Assembly: GCA_010094045.1 (NCBI GenBank)
Contig: ML986819.1
Location: 11,396-61,223, forward strand
DNA from: Lojkania enalia
Taxonomy: Eukaryota > Ascomycota > Dothideomycetes > Pleosporales
Direction of reading: 5' to 3'
Length of the DNA: 49,828 bases
Part shown: in pieces, positions 32,461-43,815 of the stretch
Position numbering within the stretch: position 1 is the first letter of the stretch
Layout of the letters: the number at the start of each line of letters is the position of its first letter
Notes under the pieces: generated by a model
What the model was told of the DNA's origin: nothing
Databases searched by the model: none
The model's input: the letters and a program-made list of their open reading frames with translations, nothing else
Position numbers and translations under genes: made by a program

Positions 32461-33392
32461 AATTATTCTAAAGTATAACCTTTATATAAACTTTCTAGTT
32501 AATATAGCTACTTTTACCTAGTTTTTCTTAAATTAAAGTTTTTTATAAGTATTTAATAGTACTATTATTAGACTAAAATTATATAAATAAGATTTAAGAA
32601 TAAATATCTATAAAGTTAGCTTTATATATTAATATAGGTTCTTTAGTAATTATAAAAAGCGGTGATTCCTATTATTAATACTAGAAAGACTATATTATAG
32701 TATATTATAAACTAGAATAGTATATAGAAGGCGGAAATATTATATAATTCTAAATATAGTATTAATCTAAGCTATAAGATACTTAACTAGGGTATTATAT
32801 TTATATAAATACCGGAGAACCTGTTAATATCTAAAAAAACTACTATCTACTAATATTTATATCTTACTATAACCTTTTCTTCTACTATAATTTAGTTAAG
32901 CTTTTTTAATAGGGTAAATAGGCTAAAAGCGTTAGTATAGAATAATATAGTATAATATAGTCTAGATTAACTTATAAAGGATTTTATTTTCTTTACTTCG
33001 GTATATTTATTATTATCTATATTAAGAAGATCCTTCTTAGCCTTATACTTATACGCTATACTAATCTTAGTATAGTCCTAGCTAGTAAGTTTAATTCTAG
33101 ATAAGGTCTTTCTATCCTTACTATTATAAGCGAATAAAAAGTTAAAATCTTTCTTACTAAGTTTAAATATTATTATTAGTACTAGAATATATAAAAAAGA
33201 GCTAGAACGTATATTTAAGTCTATTTAACTACTATTTAGGCAGTATTTTAGACCTTTTAAGCTAGTTAAATCTTATTACTATTAACGTAGGTAGTAATAA
33301 GAGCTTTAATAGTTTAATTAACCTTTATAATATACTCTAGTATAGATAGATCCGGCTATAGATATATTAGCTATAAAAAGGTTAGAATATAC
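32461..33392 (-). pseudogene. Antisense coding relic between G2 pol and 3' LTR (unidentified)
   Basis: The minus strand has a protein-like reading with few breaks. The clearest part (about 33206 down to 32968) is 79 codons with a single TAG: KLSKKDFNFLFAYNSKDRKTLSRIKL, then YKYKAKKDLLNIDNNKYTEVKKIKSFIS. It continues with breaks to about 32560 (NAFSLFTLLKKLN, VEEKVIVRYKY). An ALITTYVNSNKI segment near 33300 recalls retroelement gag proteins of the Copia type, which is weak evidence. It is cut at 33393 by F4. Not identified; it may be a fragment of another retroelement or a captured gene. Confidence 0.35.
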
Positions 33393-35268
33393 TAACGTAC
33401 AGCACAAGCGAGTTGATTACCCAAGCAAGCTAATTATAATACTAAAACCCTACTAAAATCGCGATAATTATACTTTATAGTATTATACTACAACTAACAA
33501 CTGCAGAATTAATTTAGAAAGAAGCTAGAATATAGCTTATACTCTAAGCTCTTTAATAAAACGCGATACTAACTATATGTCGCGTTATATTAATCTATAA
33601 TATCTCTTAAAGTATACTTAGTATACGAAGGCGAGGAATAGCTTTATAATACAATTACCGGCCTAATTTAATAAAGCTTAGTAAAACTAAGGAGTAGGTA
33701 ATTGTTTAGTATATACTAGATCTGGATATAAGAGGATTTCTACCGCAGCTTACTACTATTTAAGATATAGCTAATTTACTGCTAGCTACGCGCTCTACTA
33801 GCTAGGTTAGAAAGAACTGGGTAGAGAACTTTGTTACACGTACGCCTAAGCTTAAGGTTAAATTTAATTAAAAGTACAACTATTTAAGAGCTAAATATAA
33901 GAATCCTAAGGTTATAGGAGGCTGGTTCTACCTTATATAAAATATAAAGGCTAAGTATAGTATTATTAACGAAGATATATATAACTTTAATAAATTAGGC
34001 TTTATAATAGGCGTGATATTAATAAGAGTAGTAGTTACTAGCTCTAAGAGACGGAATTAACTAAAGCAGCTCTAGCTAGACAATCACAAGTAGACTATAA
34101 TTATCTAGAATATTAATGCAATAGGATAGATAATACTACCTTTTATTATCTTTACAGGTATCTACTACCTCTCTATATAGTATAAAGAAGATAATATTCT
34201 ACTAACCTAGGCTATATTGGTTACTAATAATAGCTGGACGATAAATAATATTAGTATTAAGTAGTTAAAGTACTTTAACACGTATATAAAAGATCATACT
34301 ATTAGTACACATTAATTACTAATTCTCAACAGCTATAAGAGCTACAACTTACTTAAATTTAGGTAGCTCTGCGAGGAAAAGAATATTATTACTCTCTATA
34401 TACCTCTATATTTATCGCACCTACTATAACTACTAGATATAGGTTGTTTCTCGCTTTTAAAAACTATATACAGGCGCTAAGTCGAGTAGCTAATATACGG
34501 TTATATTAACTATATTATAAAAATTAAGTTCTTATCCTACTTTAAAGCAGCTTTTAACATAGTAATTACGAAGAGTAATATCCTAAGTAGCTTTTAAGGC
34601 GCTAGCCTAATTCTATTTAATCTAGATATAGTACTATTAAAGCTTAAAATTTAACTATATATACTAATACCCTTTATAGTTAAAAATACCCCTTAGGAGT
34701 TAAAAATACTAAGTAATTCTATTAAATTTAGGTCTTAATCTGTATACGTTTAATTAAGAGTTTAAAAGCACCTAGATAACTTATCTACTTTAATAGTAGA
34801 AGCGTTTAAATAGTTTATAAAGGGTGCTATATATATAATATATAAAAACGTACTATTATACGCTTAGATTACTAAGCTTTAAGTAGTTAATAAGGCTGCT
34901 ATATAATATCGATCGTATAAAAGAAAGCGTATATAGAAGGAAGGTAATCTAAGAATTAAAGAAGGCGCTTAATTAACTACTCTAAAAGAGTTTAGCACTC
35001 GTACTAATAGAAAGAAGAGTAGAAAGAAAGCGCGCGTTAATAGAGACTAGCCAACTTAAAGACGCTACAGGCAGTATAGTAAGGCTGGGTATAACTCGCG
35101 GACGTGTAAAAATGATGCTATAGATATAGAAGAATAGGCTACTATACTATATAGTACGATAGAATATAAGAAAGTATAATATTTTGCGAAAAGTAGTCGC
35201 GATTTTAGTATAGTCTTAGCATTATAATTAGCTTGTTTAGGTAATTAGCTCGCTTATACTATACGTTA
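33393..35268 (+). mobile_element. F4: complete pogo-type element nested in G2
   Basis: Left end TAACGTACAGCACAAGCGAG (33393), right end ...GCTCGCTTATACTATACGTTA (35268), inverted repeats of each other, 1,876 bp apart. Each end has two tandem units (ACAAGCGAGTTGAT and CCAAGCAAGCTAAT types, period 18). RIP is lighter here than in F2 or F3, so more CpA survives. Confidence 0.9.
33560..35135 (+). pseudogene. RIP-broken pogo-type transposase of F4
   Basis: The best-preserved pogo transposase in the window. An N-terminal HTH region (about 33660-33760) is followed by LDLDIRGFLPQLTTI-DIANLLLATRSTS (about 33716-33800). WVENFVTRTPKLKVKFN-KYNYLRAKYKNPKVIGGWFYLI covers about 33822-33938. NEDIYNFNKLGFIIGVIL lies at about 33969-34022 and WLKYFNTYIKDH-like sequence near 34262-34300. 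The second acidic block LLILNSYKSYNLLKF is at about 34317-34361. A basic KRKRI-KEGNL stretch is at about 34922-34950. The knuckle RYRQYSKAGYNSRTCKNDA at about 35060-35115 keeps its final Cys. Stops are nearly all TAG/TAA in place of Gln. Confidence 0.78.
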
Positions 35269-36030
35269 TACTTTAAAATAATTCTTATTATTCTTTTTAA
35301 GGTAGTAGAGATAGATATTATATTAAATACCTTCGTAGAAATATTCTACTATAAGTAGGTCTAAAGAAGTAAATTTATAGTTACTATCTACTTTATATAG
35401 CTTACTATAAGCTAGACGCTTTAGATAGTAGAGATAGTAGATAGTATAAAGCTTCTTACTCTTAACCTCCTTAATATAGTACTTCTAGACTAGAGTAAAT
35501 ACTATATTATATACTATAGACCTATTAGGTGTAAATTAGCTGTTTATAGACTAGAAAGGCGCTGAGGAGAGCGTAAGAGAGGTATATATAGAGGAGCGTG
35601 GTAAGAATAGAAAAATGGGCGGTAGGCGGTGCGGGCAGTAAGTATGCGTATCTACTAGCCCTTATTAGCTATAAAGTACTCTATTATATCTTATATAGAG
35701 CTATAATAACTGTACTAAATATACAGCTAAAAACTAAGGGAATTATACTTATTAAAGTAGAATAGGTAGGAAGAGTAGCGTTTTTATAATTAATATTTAC
35801 TCTACTAGCACCGTTTACTTATACTACTCTAGGCAGCGAGTAATAAAGATTCCTTAAAGGTCGACCTTACTAGGTAAAGATAAAAGTAGTAGTAACGATA
35901 TACTACTTAACCTAGAAGAAACTCTAGATTATATAATAGCACCTATCTTAAAATAGCTCTATTAGTCTATTCTAGTAATATTTATCCTTTATAAACTATT
36001 ATAATAATAGCCTTCTAAAAAGAAAAATAA
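35269..36030. other. G2 3' untranslated block with a small non-RIPed patch
   Basis: A continuation of the non-pol region of G2 up to the 3' LTR. Its first 100 bp may carry on the antisense relic. A G-rich patch at about 35530-35660 (ATGGGCGGTAGGCGGTGCGG) keeps TpG and CpG, unlike its surroundings. A purine run AAAAAGAAAAATAA ends just before the LTR and may be the polypurine tract. No gene was recognised. Confidence 0.5.
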
Positions 36031-36238
36031 TATAATATCTTATAACTTTAAGTTATATGTTAATAATATAGAGTTACCTAACCTAGGGTTAAAATAGCCG
36101 AATTATACCCTATAAGGATAATAGTAATTCGTTTCTCTTTTATTAGCTATTTCTTTTCTAAGAGGACCAAATATATAAATATTTTAGCTCTACTACTCTA
36201 TCTATTATTACTATACTGTAATCTATTATACTAGCCTA
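36031..36238 (+). repeat. G2 3' LTR (208 bp)
   Basis: Same length, start and end as the 5' LTR at 25314-25521. It is followed directly by resumed F5 transposase sequence. Confidence 0.9.
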
Positions 36239-37700
36239 TTATAATTATATTTTTACCTATAGTTTTTATTAGAATCTCCTACTTCTATAATTGCTTTCTT
36301 TTCTATTATTTTTACTTTATTACTGTTTTATTTACTTACTTAAAGCTTTTAATTTAATTAGCTATTAACACGATCGAATATATTATTATTATAATACTCT
36401 TTTAAAGCTAATTAAAGGCTGTAATAATTAATATAAATAATAAGTTTTAATATTACTAGATCCTACTATAGATTATTATTAATTAAGCCTCTAGTTCGCG
36501 CGTATTACTAGGTATTTTAACCTTCTAAAAGGTAGTTTCTAGTATAGATAGTATTAGTATATATAGTTTAATATTAAGCTTTAATAGTACTACTTTTAGA
36601 TTATATAGTACTATTTTAGCGCCTTAAAAGCTTATGCGGATATTAGCTTCTATAATTAATCGATTATAGGCTACTTTAAAGGCTAGAAGAAAGGTAGTCT
36701 TATTAATATAGTTAATATAATTGTATACTAAGGCTGAGATCTTAGTACTATATACGCGCTTTAATAGCAAGAAGCAGCTTATATTAAGTAGCTATAGTAG
36801 ATATAACAAATATAGTAGTATATAGAAATAGATAATCTTCTCCTTCTTATAGATCTCTTAAAACTTAAGTAAAACGTAGCTATTATAGCTGTTAATAACT
36901 AGTAATCGATAGATATCTATCGTACAGCTTTTTATATACTAATTAAAGTACTTAAACTAAGTAATACTAATCTTATTATTTGTCTAGCTATTATTACTAG
37001 TTATAATCGCCTAATTGTCTAGTATATTATTACCCTTATACTAATAAGATAGGTAGTAGACGCCCTTAAAAATAATAAATAGTAGGATTATCTAGCTAAT
37101 TATATTAATTACTAAGATTATTATAGTCTATTTATAATTATCTAGCTAGATAGTTTTTATATAATAATTCTCTAACCCTATAACAACTAGCTAAGCTAAT
37201 ATTTAGCCTATAATAAAGCCTATCTTATCGAAATTATAGGTATTCTTATCTTAAATTCTATACTTCTTCTTTATACTCTATAGAAACTAGAACTATACAA
37301 CTATAATTATTAGATCTTTATATAGAGCTTACTACTAATTATAAGAATAGTTTAATTAGATTTTAAAGTGTTTAGTATACTATATAAAGTTTTAAAGCTA
37401 GTAGATATTAACCTAACTAATACTATATTTAGCTAATAGTCTATTTACTATAGTTTATACGCTATTAATTATAGGTAGAAATTCTCGTAAATCCTAATTA
37501 AAAATATAGCTAATAAGTACCTTCTCTTTAGTCTTTATAAGCTTTTTTAAATTCGGCTTACAATCGCGTTACGCAGCTATTCTAGTATATTAAAGGTAGA
37601 GAGTACTTTAAAAGTAGCAAAAAGTTGTTGTAGCGCTATTCTTAGTTAAAACTTAACCTTAATTAATAGTTAAAATTGTAAGGATAATTTATAATTCTTT
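36239..37700 (-). pseudogene. F5 transposase, main part
   Basis: Minus-strand reading: a basic tail KQKQQKRKQLQKQEILIK (about 36265-36335), LKLNIKLYIL-like sequence (about 36550-36590), the LLAIKAR-like block (about 36755-36780), the second acidic block (about 36880-36920) and the DDE start near 37230-37260 (NTYNFDKIGF-like, the clearest match). An N-terminal HTH region lies at about 37560-37690. It is broken by TAG/TAA codons. It ends in the right terminal repeat at 37816. Confidence 0.7.
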
Positions 37701-37816
37701 ATAAGTTAATTACATATTATTATATTAAGCTATTATACGTTAATCTAAATAGGCCGTTAAAAGTTTAGTAAGGTAACAGCTTACTTATACTAATAGCTTA
37801 CTTATAAACTACGTTA

Positions 37817-38400
37817 TATAGCTAGTTAATATCTCTATTTAAAAGCCTATCTTATTAGAATTAAAGATATCTTTAATTATTATCTTATATTTCTTAACTA
37901 TCGCCTTAACTAGATTAAACTACTTATCTATAACCTCTAGATTCTTATATTTTACTTATTAGTAATTATATAGTTGGTTAAAGCGGGTTTTAATTAATAA
38001 TATATATAAAATAAAGTTCGATAGCTAGTTTTAACTAACTAGAGTAGCTCCTTATTTAGCTAGTAGTATATTAGCTATATCTTATATAGTAGCTAGGGTA
38101 GGCGAAAAGCCGTTCTAGTCTAGTTTAAGGATAAACTTATTAATTATCTCCTTTTCTAGCTTTATAAGCCTCTTTAAATTAGCCTTATAATTATATTATA
38201 TAGTTATTCTAGTACGTCTTTATTAGAAGTATATTCGGTTAACGTTATATAGTACTATAGTCTACCTTATACTTAATAATACGTCGTTCTTAAGAGCTTA
38301 AATTACTAGAATTATTTAAGCCTCTTTTAAAGCTAATTAAATACTTAATTATAGAGCTATAGTAGTTACTAGTTAATAGGCTAAGTATAGAATAGACTTT
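37817..38400 (-). pseudogene. F7, piece 5: transposase N-terminal region
   Basis: Minus-strand reading KKYKIIIKDIFNSNKIGF (about 37850-37910) is the DDE start. Upstream parts run to about 38345 (a region with SFKRGLNNSSNLSS then ERRIIKYKVDYSTI). This joins to piece 4 across F5. A right terminal repeat matching the one at 14216 was not found, so F7 is probably truncated somewhere after 38345. Confidence 0.6.
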
Positions 38401-38661
38401 ATTAGCTAGCTTAGTATTAGTAAGGTAAAGTAGAGTAGAGTATAGTACTATATAGTATATACAGCGTATAGGGATAGTAGAGTAGATAAGAAACTATTTC
38501 GTTAATTACTATTAAGTACTATATATATAGTTAAAGGGGCTATATATTATATACGCTCAGTTTAAGAATATATACTTTAGCCCTGTATAATATTTACTAT
38601 TCGGATACTAGTAGTTTTTTATTTTATAGACCTACCCTCTCTATCTATATATTTATATATA
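38401..38661. other. RIPed sequence, nothing recognised
   Basis: AT-rich sequence between the F7 relic and the Copia element. No terminal repeat, coding motif or LTR could be recognised. It continues on the other side of Copia at 43947-43997. Confidence 0.4.
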
Positions 38662-38787
38662 TGTTATGGCTAAGCTATTTACAGTTAGCTTCTTAGCAGG
38701 TCTAGGGATATATACACAACATGTCTCGCATTTCTAGTTAATAGACGTAGTTTTTCTAACCCTTATTAGAGCTAGCTAGCTCTAATA
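38662..38787 (+). repeat. Copia 5' LTR (126 bp)
   Basis: Very short LTR with little RIP (it keeps ACACAACATGTCTCGCAT). Its 3' partner at 43816 shows CpA-to-TpA changes at the matching positions. Confidence 0.93.
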
Positions 38788-38879
38788 GTTATAAGCCCGG
38801 AAGCTCTTTAACTACTACTGCGTTCTATATAGATAGACTAGAACTGATTAATATAAGCTTAGTTAGTTAATTATATCTT

Positions 38880-41800
38880 ATTTATTAAGACCTTAATTAC
38901 CTCGACGTTGCTAGGCTAGCTAGGAAGCTAGAGAGCTTAGAACTAGTTGTAGTAGAGACCTCGATAGATTAACGCGATATAGTATATTAAAAAGATAATA
39001 GAATTAGACCTATTTATTACCAAGGCTACGGTTATTCTCGATAAGCTAGAGTACTAGATATAGTAGCTATTTCTGCGGAAGGACAGCGCGGACCGGAACC
39101 AGCTCTAGAAATATATAGACCCAGACCTTAGTAAGGAGCTAGTCCTTCGACTAGACGCTGAGAAGCTGATTAAGAAGTAGTTCGGAGATTTCCACAGGAT
39201 AGACAGTAATAGTAAGGCAGCAGATGCTAAAGTAGATATTATAGATCTAACTGATCAAGAATTGGTAAGATATAAAGCCTAGTATAGGACGTACAGCTGT
39301 AGTAAGGCGTAGTAGCTGTAGAAAGAGAAGGCTTTCAGGGAATTCACGCAGGAGATATCGAGGATAATAGTAGCTTAACATATCTATCTAATTGTAGACT
39401 ATAAGACTGCGTATAATCGACTGCAGACTTTTAAGAAGTATTTCTACCCAAGTAAAGCTAAGTGTAGTATATAGCTGTAGGCTTAATACTAGACGCTTAA
39501 AATACGGCTAAGAAAGGGGAACCTAGATACCTAGTTTAAGGATTAGCTTAAAACGACGCGCGTTATAAGCCTAGCAAGTATACTAGAAGTATAGAGGAAT
39601 CGAGCTTAGTAGAACTTTATTCTCACAGTTAAAAGTTTGGACGATAGCTAGGTAGTAAATAAGCTATCGCTACTTATTAAGTCTAAAGTAGACGATAGGC
39701 TATATATAAGTATCTTAGACCTAGTAGCGTAGTATACATTATACTATCGTCGTACTAGACCGGTTATATTAGAGCTAGAGATATTTGCAACGCTTAGTAT
39801 TATACTATAGTAACTATAGTAGTTGCAGCAGACTAATAGTAGCTAGAAACCTTAGCAATTAAGATAGATAGTCTACCTCTATAGAGATAGTTACAAATTC
39901 GAGTAGTATTTATATATTAACTCAACGCTGTATCTATTAGACTAGCAGCTAGATTAAGATATTAAGTAGAGATTCTAAGAGCTTAGGATATTAAGATCTT
40001 CTAGGTTAAAGATACTCTATAATACCGAGAAGTAACTAGTAGTATTAGCAGGCTTTATAAGCTCTATAATAGTTTTAGCGCTAGTATTAAGTATAATAAA
40101 AAGATAGGATAATAGGTATTAACTATTAGGACTAGCTGCAATAGTAGCTCTAAACCTAAATTAATTAGTAAAATCTATAGTAGCTTTAGCTCTATAGTTT
40201 AGAGTTGTATAGGCTGAGTAGTATTAGTATTAGCTATCGCTACTTAATAGATAGATTATAAACCCTAGCTTAAATACCTATATTACTAATAGTAAGTTTT
40301 ATAGCTAGAGAATAATATAGCAGCCTAAACTAGACGACTATATATATATAGGAGGATAGCTGCTACTAATTCGAGAATAGGGAGAAGTTTAGCTATAGAT
40401 ATAGACGCCTGCTAGAACTAAAACTATTCTACTCTTATATGTAGTATATATCCTAGAGATGTTTATAAGCGTAGTTAGTCTCTTATACTATAGTATAGTA
40501 GGGATCTATTTTAATTTAGGACGAGACTATCTATATTAGATAGATCCGTTAAATATTATATACCATCTTAGGCGCACGTCTAGATACTAGCTAATAGATA
40601 TAGAGGATAGTATATAACTATCTCTATTAATATATATAGTATAGTATAGACTAAGGCCTTCCTACACAGCTTATAAGCAGCTAAAACTTACACCTATATA
40701 AGCTTATAGGGTATTCAACTATACTAGCTAGAAGGTAGTTACTTATCTACTTACTTATGTTAACAGGCTTAAGTTAATTAAGTAGTAGTAGGGGGTGCAG
40801 TAGTAGTAGCAGTAGTAGAGAAATTAAGCTCTAAAGTAGATAGAATACGCTATTTACATCTAGTCTAAGCTCTATAAGATAGTAAGTAGGAGAGCTCCTT
40901 AAGAACCAGCCTAGGGACTATTCGAGAGACTAGGGATAGATTTAGTCTAGATATATAATCGGTTAGAACGCTACTATAATAGAGACCTCTAGATATTTTA
41001 TATAGTCTACTAGTATAGCAGGTAGTATAAGACCTGCTACCTACTAAATAAGAATATAATAACGCTACAACGTATAGTATAGAAATTGCTAGTTAAGCTT
41101 AGAGTTTAATTTAACGTATAGGTTAAAGCTATTAGACTTAATAGTAAGCGCAGATATTCTAAAATACTTAATATCTTTAAAAACCTAGGAATCTTAGTAG
41201 AACTACGAGTAGAGTATACTAAGGAATAGAATAGTCTAATAGAGAGAGTAGGGCAGTTGCTAGTCGTATAGGGAAGAGCTATAAGGATAGACGCAGGGCT
41301 ACTAATAGAGGTATTAAATAAGTACCTACTCTTAGTAGTCTATCTCCTTAATCGCACGCCGACCGAAACTCTAGACTAGTATACCCTATATAAGGTAGTA
41401 CGCAGAACTAAACCGTTAATAGCTTATCTTAGTATATTAGAAGCTAAGGTATATATTCTAAAATTTTACTTATACTAGAGAGAGAAGCTGTAATCTTATA
41501 TGCTAATTAGATGCCTTATAAGATATAACTCTATAAATATCTATCACATTTAGATGCTAGAGCTAGATAGAGTTATTAGAACTAGAGATATTATCCTACT
41601 ACCTACAGAATCGTATAAAGATCTTATCTTTCTAGACAAGTAGACGCTACGTCTAGTAGCTGCAGTACTTAATATTAAGGAGAGCTATAAGCTGAATAAT
41701 ATAGAGCTTAAATAGATGCTAGATTAATTAACTCCTTAATCGTATAAGGAGGTACTAGATAATAAGCTTAAGTAGTAGATTAAGTAGTAGCTTAAGTAGA

Positions 41801-43720
41801 AGCTAGGTTAGTAATAATTAAATAAGCTAGTTAGAGTAGAGTATCCAGCGGTTAATAGTATTATAACGCTAGAAGACACCCTAGAACTATATAGTTAAGA
41901 CGATTGCGACAAATATCTAGAAGTAATAACTAGCCTCCCTAAGAGCTAGTATTAGATTAAGCTAGAAGTAGAGGCTTTAGACCAACGATTAAATAATGCG
42001 AATAGATGCGACAAAATTAGTAGTTAGCTTAATACTAGAAATATTATAGAGACTAGAACTTATAGAATACCCTATATATACTATATAGCGTTTATAGAAG
42101 TATTATAGTAGAAGACAAGTAGTAATATACTAGCTAATTAGCCCAGGATCAGTCTATATAGAGATTAGCTACTACCTCTACTAAAGTAATAGAAGTAGTT
42201 TAAGAGGTATCTATTTGGAATTAAATTTAAGAAAGTAGTAGTAGTAGAGCTTTAGAGCTACCGTAGTAAGGGCTGTCTAGTTTATATAATAGAGACTAGA
42301 GCTAGTATACAGCTAGAGATTAAGCTTCTACCGCTAATATAGGTATTTGCATATAAATTCGATGAGGATAGATATCTATATAAGTTTAAAGCTAGGCTAG
42401 TTGTTAGAAAAGACCTATAGTAGGATTGGGGAGATATATATATAGCTACTCTAGCAGCACGAGTATTCGGATTTTTAGTTACTCTAGCAGCAGCTTTTAG
42501 ACTACACGCCTATTAATACGATATTACTAACGCTTTCTTAAATATACCGCTAGACAGACTAATATACGCCTACATACTAGAAGGATTTATATAGAAGCTA
42601 GGTAAGCTATTAGAGATAAGAAAAGCTCTTTATAGCCTAAGAGATGCTCCTCTACTCTAGTATAAATACCTTAAGGGCTTGCTATTTAAGCTAGAACTAC
42701 AGCCGATTTAAAAGGTCCTATATTTATTTAGAAGTAAGAGCCTAATAGTATTCTTCTACGTTAATAATATAGTCGTTCTAGTTTATCTAGACTACCTTAC
42801 TATATATTAGTAATTCGAAGTAGGCTTAAAATTGTAGTATAAGCTACGCTTACTTAGATAGCTCTAGTAGTTCCTAGGAATTAAAATAGTCTAAGACTAA
42901 GATGTAGGTAGAATCTAACTTAGTTAAAACTCGTTTATTAATAAGGTTGCAGCTAAGCATAGACTGTAGAAGTAGAAGTAGAGAAGCTATTCTATAGTAC
43001 CTCTAGTCGATAACTATCTAGTATTAAATATAGAGAAGCTAAACTATTAGAGAACTAAATATTATTAGCAGCTAGTCGGATCTCTAAAATATCTAGTAGT
43101 CTATATACGCCCAGATATCTTAAAAGCTTACTTAGCTCTAGTAACCTATCTTAAGAATCTAGAATAGAATTATATTCGAGTAGTAGAGTACGTCTAGAGA
43201 TATATAATTAGTACGAAAGGGCTAGGCTTATAAACATCTAGACTAGATTAGAAAAATATAACCTACCTTAGTAATAAGTATAAGCTACTATTTTATAGAG
43301 TATTAGATGCAGCGTTCGAGGATAATTAAAAGACGCGTTACAGCTTATAGAGCTACCTATTTAAACTCTATAACCTACCTATCGACTAGAAAGTAATAAT
43401 ATAGCGCTTAATTACTAAGTCGACAACTAAAGCTAAGCTACTAGCTCTATCCGTAGCAGGCAGCGAGCTATAATAGTAGACTAGGGTTTTTAATTACATA
43501 GGGTTTAGTATAAAGATAATCCCTACGCTATTTTATAATAATCAGCAGATAGTAGTTATTACTACTAAAATAGTAGATAGACTATAGACTAGGCTACGTT
43601 ATATAGATACTTATCAGATATAGATTTAATAAGAAGTTAAAGTAGAAAGATTATAGGTTAGCTAGAAGCTAATAAACTAGATACTAGTAGACGGTTTTAT
43701 AAAGGTACTACCTAAGCAGA
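38880..43720 (+). pseudogene. Copia gag-pol polyprotein gene, broken by TAG codons
   Basis: One forward frame can be followed for most of the element, its breaks being nearly all TAG at glutamine-like positions. Gag (about 39000-39780) includes KYIDPDLSKELVLRLDAEKLIKK near 39098-39168 and a LASILEV-RNRA block near 39570-39605. A protease-like IINPSLNTYITNSKFYS lies near 40254-40305. Integrase (about 40925-41350) has RLGIDLVQIYNRLERYYNRDLQIFY and GRAIRIDAGLLIEV, ending VYLLNRTP. The linker NSINIYHI and RTRDIILLP lie near 41530-41605. Reverse transcriptase (about 42200-43200) has KARLVVRKDL, AFRLHAYQYDITNAFLNIPLD and FYVNNIVVL (42753-42780, YVDD changed to YVNN), then LVGSLKYLVVYIRPDI. RNase H is at about 43300-43690. 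TAG is read as Q in the motifs quoted. Confidence 0.85.
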
Positions 43721-43815
43721 AGTACCTTACCTTTTTAAAGCAGCTCGGTCTTATAAAAGTATCTAGACTAGTTAACTAGAAGGCAGCTTTACTATTTACT
43801 ATAGCTAGGGGGGTA

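Larger units (their letters stand above)
25314..36238 (+). mobile_element. G2: chromodomain Gypsy retrotransposon with two pogo insertions
   Basis: LTRs of equal length (208 bp), starting TATAATATCTTATA and ending ACTAGCCTA, lie at 25314-25521 and 36031-36238. Removing the nested pogo elements at 28022-30067 and 33393-35268 leaves about 7.0 kb, normal for a chromovirus. The pol gene runs on the plus strand and is split inside the reverse transcriptase by the first insertion. A block of about 1.7 kb with no known Gypsy function lies between the chromodomain and the 3' LTR. It is inserted in F5. No clean target duplication is visible. Confidence 0.85.
24492..37816 (-). mobile_element. F5: pogo-type element spread over 13 kb by nested insertions
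   Basis: The terminal inverted repeats are 13 kb apart: left TAATATAGTTTATAAGTAAG (24492) and right ...CTTACTTATAAACTACGTTA (37816). Each has two tandem TATAAGTAAGCTATTA units of period 17. The F5 sequence is 24492-24779 plus 36239-37816, about 1.87 kb, the normal pogo size; everything between is later insertions. The host element F7 reads straight across the two outer edges, confirming that F5 jumped into F7. Confidence 0.82.

Noticed and set aside
38880..43720. Stop-codon reassignment (TAG read as glutamine)
   Set aside because: The intact transporter uses ordinary CAG/CAA glutamine codons and ends in TAG. TAG in the Copia frame fits RIP of CAG, together with YVDD to YVNN changes.
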